The notes beneath the pieces were generated by a model. That model was not told the DNA's origin, searched no databases, and saw only the letters and a list, made by a program, of their open reading frames with translations. Made by a program: the position numbers and the translations under genes. Of a stretch of DNA of 64,000 nucleotides, positions 45,301 through 52,698 are shown piece by piece (position 1 is the stretch's first letter; every line of letters begins with the position of its first letter). The DNA comes from Panacibacter ginsenosidivorans (GTDB lineage Bacteria; Bacteroidota; Bacteroidia; Chitinophagales; Chitinophagaceae), in contig NZ_CP042435.1 in assembly GCF_007971225.1 (NCBI RefSeq), forward strand, positions 3,413,501 to 3,477,500, read 5' to 3'.

Positions 45301-47249
45301 CAGGCAGTTATAGTTTTACGGTTACTGATGCCAATGGCTGCTCTGCAACACAAGCAATTAATCTGTCAGAGCCTTCAGCATTAGAAGTATTTGTGAAAGC
45401 TGAACCTATTAGCAATGATCAAAAGGCAACAACTGTAACCGTAACGGCTAATGGAGGAATCACTCCATACACAGGTACAGGTAATTTTACTGCAACAGAA
45501 GGTCAGCATAGTTATACAGTTACTGATGCCAACGGTTGCCAGGCAAGTAATTCCATTATGATAGCCAACACTCAAATAGCTCAGTTGGCTGCAACAGCAA
45601 CACAGGGATCAATTTTATGTAACGGCGGTACTGCTACCGTAAAAGTAAATGCAACCGGTGGCTTGGCTCCTTATACAGGTACGGGTATATATACCGTTAC
45701 TGCGGGCACCTATACCTATACAGTTAAAGATGCACTTGGGAATATTTGCAATGCAAATATTACAGTTGCGGAACCTGCCCCGCTAAACGTGAGTATTTCA
45801 AGCAATGCGGACGATGGTGCTTGCAAAGGATTGTCTAGTGCTATAACTGTAAATGTAACGGGCGGTACAACTCCTTACCAATACAACTTGAATGCAGGTA
45901 ATTACCAGCTCAGTAATGAATTTAATAATCTTGCTGATGGATCCTATACAGTTATCGTAAAAGATAGTAATGGATGCATTAGTTCTGTTCCGACAGTTGT
46001 AACAAAGAGTGCTCCAATGAAAGCATGGTTTAGTGAAGTAACTGATGTAAGTGCTTGTGGATTTGCTGATGGTTCAGGGACAGTAATTAATCAAGGCGGT
46101 ATTGGACCTTTTGAATACAGTATTAACAACGAAGATTTCCAAAGTGGAAATGTGTTTACCAAATTACCGGAAAACGAATATACGGTGGTAGTAAAAGATA
46201 GTCGGGGATGCGAAACTTCTGCGTCAACAAATATTAGAAGAAATAGCCAACTCGCTTTAGAGGTAAGCAGCCTGATACCCGTAAGTAGCTGTAAGAATAG
46301 CAATGGCGAAATAAAAGTAATGGCTTCAGGTGGAGGCGGTGCTTATCAATTCTGTGTAAATGGCCAACCTTTTAAAGGCAGTAGCACATTTACAGATTTA
46401 AGTGTAGGGCAATACACTATTACAGTAAAAGATTGGCGTGGTTGTACAAAATCCATAAATGTGGATATGACAAAATTGCCACCATTGGTTGCACAGGTTC
46501 AAAGCATCACTAATGCGGGTGCATGCGAAAACGATGGCGCAATTACACTTGGGTTTAGCGGTGGATCAGGCCCTTACCTGTTTTGTATTAACGGCGGCGT
46601 TTCTCAATCCTCAAATGTATTCAATAACCTCCCTGCAGGAATTTATACAGTGCAGGTAAGAGACAGCAGAAATTGCATTGCATCTGCAATTGCAACAATT
46701 GGTAAAGCATCAGAAATGCATCTTAAAGCTGATACAACTGCAATAAGTTGTAAAGGTGGTTCAGATGGAACGATTACCATAACAACAATCGGTGGCGTTG
46801 CACCTTACCAATACAGCATTGATGGCAAGCCATTCATAACAAGAAATATATTCGGAAACGTAAAAGCAGGTATTCATACTATTACAGTAACAGATAGTAA
46901 AGCTTGCATAGCTACGATTGATGTAAAAATGATGCCTGGAACAGAAGATTGTAGTAATTCAGGACCGGATTTGTCAATCGTATTCAATCCAAACGACAGC
47001 TTGTTCAAAGCAATGATATTGCCTAACCCATCACCATCTGCTTTTACACTTATTACAAATGGAAATAGCACGGAAAGGATAGATATTCTCGTTGTTGACA
47101 TGACTGGAAAAGTAGTATACAAAACGAGTGGAAGTGCCAGCCAGCAATATCGTTTCGGTAGTGATTTTGCTTCGGGTATGTATATTGTTCGTATACTAAA
47201 AGGTGTGCATATTGAAAACATTAAGATCATTAAAACTACTAGCCAATAA
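42309..47249 (+). CDS. Giant T9SS-exported protein: glycosidase-like head, 12 SprB-type repeats
   Basis: A 1646-residue protein with signal peptide 1-23 ('PVFSQ'). Residues about 25-430 resemble a TIM-barrel glycoside hydrolase of the beta-galactosidase clan ('INPEIRGRLCNFKWAKLEIAPDKWDWKEFD', 'IFMVFTEEDAPEWLYSNGVP', 'VQACFGSTGDY'); the equivalent of the acid/base Glu is not certain. Residues about 430-560 form a beta-sandwich, then an Ig-like segment to about 680. Twelve SprB-like repeats of about 75 residues follow (see repeat entry). The last 80 residues are a type A T9SS sorting domain ('LPNPSPSAFTLI', 'VVDMTGKVVYKT', 'FASGMYIVRIL...IKIIK'). It should be exported through the outer membrane by the type IX system and held at the cell surface or released. 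It resembles an adhesin carrying a carbohydrate-active head. Confidence 0.88.
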   Translation: MKNRVVCLCAIILTLMSVPVFSQVTDLSKTKYGIWQTYGDPVSSTINPEIRGRLCNFKWAKLEIAPDKWDWKEFDYNLALRAADSLPLIFMVFTEEDAPEWLYSNGVPKVAEKDNRGNVIAYCPFYEDPNYKFYFKRMIQRVREHVETLPSNVRNQVLAVQACFGSTGDYISYKGDVDRQYRITNAGFYALFQEFSQAYYDEYRNTNPKIYVLSNPKNNGPDQALWLLSNCPGGWLKAGSIGKGYQLNDEGSKAEWLYPILNQQIAGEYIRARSEITGGATKSAWWTKAPAMNMFALMCYDIYWGLDWNNQGYEQIGNKVYDSAYGFFNKYAGEKDPSKSAHALCALRDGLDASDAVRFPENLYGKAVRGNPNRYTKIANEFASHGAKLEDVHSAMNDEISNLGAKGINDVGWDIFPGNYERYLHQIKANETSVGYWNVQSANKNDMYGRFARGFDLAKGKNALYFNVEDAFFNDVPLDSKQPVVIEIIYFDNSYGSWELFYDGAVNTDQSSIQVTGTNTNSWKRASVTINDAYFGNRAKNGADFYIKSTGTEDVIFSTVELKRPNVGEVAGFSASSLKPFSPMCIQGSAYQTLYVSGSFLPQGNTIIGPLNGFAFSIDSGKTYPDSVIIKDRGAVFSEKVFVKFKPIKEGVYNGNIPVRGDNVPTYNVLVEATSVNSSPTLQPVVKSISCFGTKDGAIDLVSSGGEGPFTYNWSGTSNFKATTKDVSGLAAGTYTVSVNSLGGCLTKTTVQITSPTALQVTAEASQISVDQNTTMVTVSATGGTSPYLGVGSFSAGEGTYTYTVTDANGCNSNTVLTVTKSKSSLKAFASSQNISCHGGFTTVSVTATGGTEPYSGTGNFIVAAGTYTYTVTDADGTNSSITITVNEPPAFSAIVTTEKIMCNGGTTNIDVSGTGGVTPYSGIGNFTVNAGIYTYTLTDGNGCTAVKTINIIEPAQKLNVSLSADPILCNSSTTNIVVSASGGTAPYIGTGNFTALAGSYSFTVTDANGCSATQAINLSEPSALEVFVKAEPISNDQKATTVTVTANGGITPYTGTGNFTATEGQHSYTVTDANGCQASNSIMIANTQIAQLAATATQGSILCNGGTATVKVNATGGLAPYTGTGIYTVTAGTYTYTVKDALGNICNANITVAEPAPLNVSISSNADDGACKGLSSAITVNVTGGTTPYQYNLNAGNYQLSNEFNNLADGSYTVIVKDSNGCISSVPTVVTKSAPMKAWFSEVTDVSACGFADGSGTVINQGGIGPFEYSINNEDFQSGNVFTKLPENEYTVVVKDSRGCETSASTNIRRNSQLALEVSSLIPVSSCKNSNGEIKVMASGGGGAYQFCVNGQPFKGSSTFTDLSVGQYTITVKDWRGCTKSINVDMTKLPPLVAQVQSITNAGACENDGAITLGFSGGSGPYLFCINGGVSQSSNVFNNLPAGIYTVQVRDSRNCIASAIATIGKASEMHLKADTTAISCKGGSDGTITITTIGGVAPYQYSIDGKPFITRNIFGNVKAGIHTITVTDSKACIATIDVKMMPGTEDCSNSGPDLSIVFNPNDSLFKAMILPNPSPSAFTLITNGNSTERIDILVVDMTGKVVYKTSGSASQQYRFGSDFASGMYIVRILKGVHIENIKIIKTTSQ
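44351..46935 (+). repeat. Twelve tandem SprB-type repeats in the surface protein
   Basis: Units begin with a 'SISCFG/ILCNGG/AISCKGG'-like start, a central 'TGGTxPYxGTGNF' or 'GGxxPYQYxINxxxF' and end 'YTYTVTDANGC'. Units 2-7 are of the TGNF kind and units 8-12 of the YQYSIN kind. DNA copies are diverged, so they are old. Confidence 0.85.
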
Positions 47250-47276
47250 CCCTACATAAAAACAAAGAAAAAATAG

Positions 47277-47301
47277 AGCCGCCTTTTAAGGTGGCTTTTT
47301 T
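47277..47301 (+). terminator. Terminator of the surface-protein gene
   Basis: Arms agccgcctt and aaggtggct (one G-U), then ttttttattt. Confidence 0.8.
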
Positions 47302-47324
47302 ATTTATGCCAATATCACTTTTTG

Positions 47325-47510
47325 TTGTCGAGCGACAGTGATAAAATTTAGCTTTCGTTGCGTCGCACTCTTGTACTTAAGAAAGAATTGCAGCAATTAA
47401 TAAGTATAAAAAGTTATTGCCTACAATTCGTAGCTGAATGTTGCTATGAACGTACAAGTGAGTGACACAACTGCAGATGACACACTTGGCAACAGCAGGT
47501 AACATAATTT
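47325..47510. repeat. Interspersed inverted-repeat element, copy Q (C/T arms)
   Basis: Left arm 47357-47376 gttgcgtcgcactcttgtac (C, perfect). Right arm 47455-47474 gtacaagtgagtgacacaac (T, perfect), preceded by 'atgaac'. The core is 78 bases with a small inner palindrome (gaattgcagcaatt). Confidence 0.92.
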
Positions 47511-47854
47511 TTTGCACTGCATTTTTTGTACGCCCTCATTTTTAGCTTATCAGTTATTTTTTACAAAATATGTCGGCCCAGGAAGATAAATGTGTGCTTA
47601 ACTGTTGTATTACATTATTTTTTCGTTGCATGGATACGGAAGATGTAAGTATTTTCCTCTTATCTGTTTTGGAAAGCTTGGGCATTTTACTAAATCCCTC
47701 TTTGCATTCAATATTATATAACTGAAAGAGCGATATAAAATTCAGTAGCAATTTTTAAATTTAAATGAGTATTATTTTGTTTGCGGTGAATTGTTTTCAT
47801 AGGATTAGCTTATATATTTAAACATACTTCTTAAAGTAATACTAAAAAGCATTT
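47511..47854. other. Gap of about 340 bases, no convincing gene
   Basis: A minus-strand open frame ending at 47554 (43 residues if started at MPKLSKTDKRK, 47685) is basic and possible, but nothing supports it. No repeat arm. Confidence 0.3.
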
Positions 47855-48043
47855 TCAGTATTGGGCATCAGAAACATTTGTAGAATTATTTAGGAGTTCG
47901 ATTAAATTTTTTTTACATGCTTCATAATCCGGGTGAGTCTGTTTAACGCCAGACTTAATAATAATAAAAATGATGATGAACTGAATGGCGGCTATTGCGA
48001 TCATGCACATCATAACTTTCTCACTGATGTTTTCCATTTTCAT
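47855..48043 (-). CDS. Small single-pass membrane protein, hypothetical
   Basis: A 62-residue protein if started at 48043 (MKMENISEKV); starts at 48061 and 48037 are also open. One very hydrophobic helix ('MCMIAIAAIQFIIIFIIIK') is followed by a 30-residue polar tail. No family recognised. It is the furthest downstream of a row of small minus-strand genes but is separated from the next by a terminator. Confidence 0.5.
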   Translation of the reverse strand: MKMENISEKVMMCMIAIAAIQFIIIFIIIKSGVKQTHPDYEACKKNLIELLNNSTNVSDAQY

Positions 48044-48303
48044 AAGTTTTTGAGAACGCAAAATTAATTGTATAAACTATTGCATCAATGTGGAAAATCA
48101 CATATGAAGTGGTGAAAAATCACAATGCCGTTTTATTTTGGAAGCCTTTTACACAGTCAGTTTTTTGTGGGGCTTTTATTAAGTATGGACGGCAGATAAA
48201 ATTTATAAACAGTAATTGGATTATAAAGTGAGTAATTAAGTGAGCAACCAAATTCCCATAAGTGTTATTATTTTAAGGTTTCTTTGTAATTTTTGCACCA
48301 AAC

Positions 48304-48336
48304 AAATAAAAGCTCCTTTTCAGGAGCTTTTATTTG
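48304..48336. terminator. Bidirectional terminator hairpin
   Basis: aaataaaagctcc/ggagcttttattt, perfect 13-bp stem with loop ttttca. It lies just past the stop of the 41-residue gene. Confidence 0.85.
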
Positions 48337-48348
48337 TATAAATATTTA

Positions 48349-48474
48349 TTACCACATTATCCAATCATAATCGTCAGCATTTTTTTTGCTCTTGTTTTTG
48401 AACCATGCTAATGTAGTTATGACTGCGGTTGCTAAAAGTATAATGCCAATAGTTTCTTTAAATTTGATATTCAT
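48349..48474 (-). CDS. 41-residue membrane peptide, hypothetical
   Basis: A short open frame: start MNIKFKETIG, one membrane helix (IILLATAVITTLAWF), then a Lys/Asn/Asp-rich tail ending DYDWIMW. It is immediately followed by a perfect terminator hairpin and lies 36 bases downstream of the DUF2541 gene in the same direction, which supports it being a real gene. No family recognised. Confidence 0.55.
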   Translation of the reverse strand: MNIKFKETIGIILLATAVITTLAWFKNKSKKNADDYDWIMW

Positions 48475-48510
48475 TTCTAAGATTTTTTAAATTCTAATAA
48501 ATTCCTACAA

Positions 48511-48939
48511 TTATTTTTCGCCCCATAAAGTTACTTCTGCTTTTTCAAAATTGAAGCCCGGTATTGTTTTATAAACAAAAGCAACTCTTTTTATTCGTCT
48601 TGAATTACCTTTCAAATCAATTACCCTGCTTTCACCTCCACGTTCTATAATGGATCTTACCTGTATGTCTTGATGTTCTTCATTTTCAAAAATTACATCC
48701 ATGTCCAGTATTTCAATTTTAGCATCCTTTACTTTGAACTTAAGTTTTCGGAATGCATCGGCTCCTGTTACCACTACTACATCTCTGTCCGTCTTAAAAC
48801 CAACAGTTGCGGTTCCGATATGCTGCCATGTCCCTTTTTCTGCCGGCTCTATTTCTTTTTCTTTTTGCGCTGTGGCATACCCAACTGAAGAACAAATAAT
48901 CAGGAGTGCGAAGAGTAATCTGAAAAATCGTGTTTTCAT
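48511..48939 (-). CDS. DUF2541-like exported protein
   Basis: Start chosen at 48939 (MKTRFFRLLFALLII) at the signal peptide; an in-frame ATG 48 bases upstream is less likely. The product has 142 residues, signal to about 25 ('GYATAQ'). The mature part matches DUF2541: 'WQHIGTATVGFKTDRDVVVVTGADAFRKLKFKVKDAKIEILDMDVIFE', 'SRVIDLKGNSRRIKRVAFVYKT', 'KAEVTLWG'. The family is a small periplasmic beta-protein of unknown function. Probably co-transcribed with the 41-residue membrane peptide. Confidence 0.85.
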   Translation of the reverse strand: MKTRFFRLLFALLIICSSVGYATAQKEKEIEPAEKGTWQHIGTATVGFKTDRDVVVVTGADAFRKLKFKVKDAKIEILDMDVIFENEEHQDIQVRSIIERGGESRVIDLKGNSRRIKRVAFVYKTIPGFNFEKAEVTLWGEK

Positions 48940-49076
48940 AATAAATGTTTTAAATTTTATGATCAATTCTGTAAAGCCAAATATCATTCCGGATTTTGCT
49001 GGAATCTGGATGCTGTATTAAGAATGAGAAGTAAATACCAATATGTTAAACGAACGGTTGTTGAATGTAGTGTTTA

Positions 49077-49094
49077 GTACAAGTGAGTGACTCA
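49077..49094. repeat. Interspersed repeat, solo right arm R (T type, degenerate)
   Basis: gtacaagtgagtgactca: inner 14 bases of the T arm are perfect, then it diverges. The flanking gap 48940-49495 otherwise holds only the candidate small RNA. Confidence 0.65.
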
Positions 49095-49204
49095 GAAAAA
49101 AATGTACAGAGATATGAAGCATATGACAAAAAAATCCTCATAGATGGCAAAAAAATACTGATAATTTTTTTTGGATAGAATAATTGGCTGTACATTCGGC
49201 GGCC

Positions 49205-49372
49205 AAATGAAAAAGCCCTCCTGTGGAAACAGGACGGCCTCTAACGATTGCTTGCCATATGAAAATCTTAAATAGAATCTTTTTATTTTTGCAGCCAAGC
49301 TGCTTGTATAATTTTCAGGCCTCCAACATTTGCTTGCTTTAACGATTGCCTGCCGTATGATTATCGCGTTAG
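49205..49372 (-). ncRNA. Candidate small RNA with promoter, direct repeat and terminator
   Basis: On the minus strand a -7 box TACATTTG (49385-49378) is followed by a structured stretch and ends in a terminator-like hairpin (GCC.TCCTGT/ACAGGA.GGC then TTTTT, about 49235-49210). Two imperfect 24-base direct repeats containing GGCA[G/A]GCAATCGTTA lie at about 49366-49335 and 49264-49238, in different reading frames, so they are not protein repeats. A small GCAGC/GCTGC hairpin lies between. No protein is supported. It could also be the leader of the DUF2541 gene or a remnant of a mobile element. Confidence 0.4.
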
Positions 49373-49495
49373 CAGTACAAATGTATAACGCGTATTTACA
49401 ACACAACAATCAATTTAGTCCGTGTTTAATGATGCCAAAGCGGAATAAATTTTGTTAAAACGATTAATGGCATTGAGTTTTAGGAGATTTTCGTT

Positions 49496-51067
49496 ATGAT
49501 GTCCAACAGGTTTACAGACGCATTATTTCAACTGGTTCGATCCCTGGAAAAGGCTGAAAAACGGCATTTTAAGCTATATATTAAACGTAGTTCAGCCAAA
49601 GAAGACCTTAAAATCATACAGCTTTTCGATGCGATGGATAAAATGCAGGACTATGATGAAAAATTATTGATAAAAAGGCTTTCTCCTGTAAGCAAACCTC
49701 AACTGGCCAATTTAAAAGTACATTTATACAAAGAATTATTAGGTAGCTTAAGACTTTTGAAGACATCTGATAACATTGATCTGCAGTTGAGTGAGCACCT
49801 TGATCATGCCCGTATACTCTACAATAAAGGTCTTAAGTTGCAAAGTCTTAAAATATTGGAAAAAGCTAAAGAATTAGCCAAGACCAATCATAAATTCAAT
49901 TACCTGGCCCAGGTAATATCATTGGAAAAAAAAATTGAAACCTTACATATAACTCGTAGTTCACTGGAAAAGACTGAACAGCTTGCAATTGAAGCGAAAG
50001 ATATAAGCAGACACATAGACAGGGTGTCTCAATTATCTAATCTTGCATTATTGCTTTACAGGTGGTACGTTAAAAATGGTCATGCCCGACATGGGCAGGA
50101 TGTAAAAGCTATTAATGAATTTTTTAAAAGTAGTCTGCCCAAGCACACAGAAACCATTACAGATTTTTATGAACTGCTTTATCTATACCAGAGTTATAGC
50201 TGGTATGCTTTTATAAAACAGGATTTTTTGATGTATTACCGTTATAGTCAAAAATGGATTAATCTTTTTGAAGATGAGCCATCTATGAAAAGTGTTGAAA
50301 CGGGCCACTTTATAAAAGGCATGCATAACCTGCTGAATGCACATTTTGATCTGCGTAATTTTGAACAATTCCAAATCACACTTAAAAAATTTGAAGCATT
50401 TGCTCAAACACCGGCTGCAAATCTTCACGATAATTTTCGGATACACACATTCATATACATTTACAGTGCAAAAATAAACTGGCATCTTATGACAGGCACT
50501 TTTAAAGATGGGCTTACTATTATACCATACATAGAAGAAAAGCTGGATGAATATGGATTATATATAGACAGGCATCGTATTCTTGTTTTCAATTATAAAA
50601 TTGCATCACTTTATTTTGGCAGCGGCGAGTACAGCAAGTCTATAGATTATCTTCACCGCATCATTACAGATAATGCAGATCTGCGCATAGATCTGCAGTG
50701 TTATGCACGCCTGTTGCATCTTATGGCGCATTATGAAATGGGCAACGATGATATCATCGAGTCCCTTATGAAATCTGTCTATCGGTTTATGGCTAAAATG
50801 AAGAACCTTACAGTTGTTGAAGAAGAAATGTTTCGGTTTGTGCGCAACTCTTTCAGCCTTTCAAACAAGCAGCTAAAACCAGAGCTCGAAAAATTCCTGC
50901 ATAAGATCAAACATCTTGAAAAGAACCGTTTTGAAACAAGAGCGTTTGCTTATCTGGATGTAATATCATGGGTAGAAGGTAAAGTGTATAATAAAACAAT
51001 GAGCGATATTATTCATGAGAAATACATCAGCGGACGTAAGAGGCAATATCGTCAGATAGTCGCATAA
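49496..51067 (+). CDS. Large helical (TPR-like alpha-solenoid) protein, hypothetical
   Basis: A 523-residue, basic, almost wholly helical cytoplasmic protein without a signal peptide. Repeating helix pairs such as 'HLDHARILYNKGLKLQSLKILEKAKELAKT', 'DFYELLYLYQSYSWYAFIKQDF' and 'YKIASLYFGSGEYSKSIDYLHRII' point to a TPR-like solenoid. The N-terminal 90 residues ('LVRSLEKAEKRHFKLYIKRS') form a separate conserved-looking region with many Lys. No enzyme motif. Function unknown; scaffolding is a guess. Single gene, with a left repeat arm downstream. Confidence 0.75.
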   Translation: MMSNRFTDALFQLVRSLEKAEKRHFKLYIKRSSAKEDLKIIQLFDAMDKMQDYDEKLLIKRLSPVSKPQLANLKVHLYKELLGSLRLLKTSDNIDLQLSEHLDHARILYNKGLKLQSLKILEKAKELAKTNHKFNYLAQVISLEKKIETLHITRSSLEKTEQLAIEAKDISRHIDRVSQLSNLALLLYRWYVKNGHARHGQDVKAINEFFKSSLPKHTETITDFYELLYLYQSYSWYAFIKQDFLMYYRYSQKWINLFEDEPSMKSVETGHFIKGMHNLLNAHFDLRNFEQFQITLKKFEAFAQTPAANLHDNFRIHTFIYIYSAKINWHLMTGTFKDGLTIIPYIEEKLDEYGLYIDRHRILVFNYKIASLYFGSGEYSKSIDYLHRIITDNADLRIDLQCYARLLHLMAHYEMGNDDIIESLMKSVYRFMAKMKNLTVVEEEMFRFVRNSFSLSNKQLKPELEKFLHKIKHLEKNRFETRAFAYLDVISWVEGKVYNKTMSDIIHEKYISGRKRQYRQIVA

Positions 51068-51089
51068 CTTTTATAAATAAATATTTTTT

Positions 51090-51139
51090 TGAACTTAGCT
51101 ATTGTAACACGGATTAAGCTTCGTTGCGTCGCACACTGC
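51090..51139. repeat. Interspersed repeat, solo left arm S (C type)
   Basis: cgttgcgtcgcacactgca at 51122-51140 with the usual outer part 'gattaagctt'. No right arm before the next gene. The only clear solo left arm. Confidence 0.75.
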
Positions 51140-51288
51140 ATCTTTCATATTTCTAATGAGTAACCACGTTAACTATTTCACTTGCCATTTGCTCATTTCT
51201 GTAAAATACTTTAATATTTAAACCGGTTAGTTTCTTTTGCTGGTTGCACAAGTAAATAAATATATCTTAGCACGTAAACTTTGATAAT

Positions 51289-52449
51289 ATGTCGAATATT
51301 TTGATTATTGATGATGAAAGGGCGATACGTAAAACTCTTAGCGAAATATTGGGGTATGAGGGTTTTAAAGTTGATGAAGCTGCTGATGGCGAAGAAGGTT
51401 GGAAACTTTTTAATGAGAAGAATTATGATGTAGTGTTATGTGATATAAAAATGCCAAAGATCGATGGGCTTGAATTTTTAACACGTGCTGCAGAAAAAAG
51501 CCCGGATGTGCCTGTTATCATGATCAGCGGGCATGGCACAATTGAAACGGCAGTCGATGCTGTAAAAAAAGGTGCTTATGATTATGTAGCAAAGCCACCG
51601 GATCTTAACAGGCTGCTTATTACAATACGTAATGCACTTGATAAAAATAATCTTAGTAAAGAAACAAGAGTACTCAAGCGCAAAGTAAACCGCGTGCAGG
51701 AAATGATTGGCGTTAGCGAACCCATCATGCGTATAAAAGATACTATTGAAAAAGTAGCGCCAACAGATGCGAGGATTTTGGTAACAGGGGAGAACGGTGT
51801 AGGAAAAGAACTTGTTGCCAAATGGATCCATGAAAAAAGCAATCGCGCTGAAGGACCGCTGGTAGAAGTAAACTGCGCTGCTATCCCCAGCGAACTTATA
51901 GAGAGCGAATTGTTTGGTCATGAAAAAGGTTCGTTTACATCAGCTATTAAACAGCGTATCGGAAAATTTGAACAGGCAAATGGTGGAACTTTATTTCTTG
52001 ACGAAATTGGCGATATGAGTTTAAGTGCACAAGCCAAAGTGTTACGCGCTTTGCAGGAAGGAAAAATTACAAGGGTTGGTGCCGATAAAGAAATACCTGT
52101 TGATGTACGCGTTATTGCCGCAACCAATAAAGACCTGCTGAAAGAAACTGAAGCCAAAACATTCAGGCTCGATCTTTATCACAGGCTAAGCGTAATATTG
52201 ATACATGTGCCTTCACTAAATGATAGACGTGATGATATTCCTTTGCTAATAAATAAATTTCTGGAAGATATTGCGGAGGATTATGGCCAGGCAAAAAAAT
52301 CAATAGATATTAAGGCAATGGAGCTACTTCAGCAACATAACTGGACAGGTAATATTCGCGAGTTAAGAAATGTAGTGGAAAGACTGGTTATACTTTCCGG
52401 TAAAACTATTACTATGGAAGATATAAAAAGTTATGTTTTGCCTGCATAA
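51289..52449 (+). CDS. Sigma-54-dependent response regulator without C-terminal HTH
   Basis: A 386-residue NtrC-family regulator. The receiver domain is at 1-120 with phosphorylation site Asp52 ('VVLCDIKMPKIDG'). The AAA+ domain is at about 140-375: Walker A 'GENGVGKE' at 167-174, the sigma-54-contact loop as GSFTSA at 214-219 (usual GAFTGA), Walker B 'LFLDEIGD' at 235-242 and the arginine-finger region 'LYHRLSVILIHVPSLNDRRDDIPLL'. The protein ends at the AAA lid ('GKTITMEDIKSYVLPA') without the Fis-type DNA-binding domain, so it may activate sigma-54 promoters from solution. No sensor kinase gene is adjacent. Confidence 0.92.
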   Translation: MSNILIIDDERAIRKTLSEILGYEGFKVDEAADGEEGWKLFNEKNYDVVLCDIKMPKIDGLEFLTRAAEKSPDVPVIMISGHGTIETAVDAVKKGAYDYVAKPPDLNRLLITIRNALDKNNLSKETRVLKRKVNRVQEMIGVSEPIMRIKDTIEKVAPTDARILVTGENGVGKELVAKWIHEKSNRAEGPLVEVNCAAIPSELIESELFGHEKGSFTSAIKQRIGKFEQANGGTLFLDEIGDMSLSAQAKVLRALQEGKITRVGADKEIPVDVRVIAATNKDLLKETEAKTFRLDLYHRLSVILIHVPSLNDRRDDIPLLINKFLEDIAEDYGQAKKSIDIKAMELLQQHNWTGNIRELRNVVERLVILSGKTITMEDIKSYVLPA

Positions 52450-52650
52450 TTTATTGTACCCATCAGCATTATATGTGGCATCACCCGTTGCGTCGCACAC
52501 TTCAGGTTTCAAAACAATTATCAGCAGGAGGTATTGCGTAAATTATAAGTAAATAATGGCATCAAAAAGCAATGATTGTTAATTGCTGAAATTATTGCTA
52601 CAGGTACAAGAGTGCGACGCAACAGGAGCTAAATATATCTACATTGTTTA
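52450..52650. repeat. Interspersed inverted-repeat element, copy T (C/C arms)
   Basis: Left arm 52487-52502 gttgcgtcgcacactt (C type, inner end diverged). Right arm 52604-52623 gtacaagagtgcgacgcaac (C, perfect). Outer left 'gtacccatcagcatta...tggcatcaccc'. The core is about 100 bases. Confidence 0.85.
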
Positions 52651-52698
52651 GTAAATAAAAATTTCTTTAAACCTCTTAATAGTCTTTATAACTATTTT

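Noticed and set aside
44351-46935. Tandem repeats as a possible CRISPR or assembly artefact
   Set aside because: The units are in frame, about 75 residues long, diverged in DNA and match SprB-type repeats.
47554-47751. 65-codon minus-strand open frame
   Set aside because: No motif, promoter or neighbour supports it; kept only as a note in the gap entry.
49092-49409. 105-codon open frame on the minus strand
   Set aside because: It spans a promoter box, a terminator-like hairpin and a repeat arm; its internal DNA repeat is in two different reading frames, so it is not a protein repeat.
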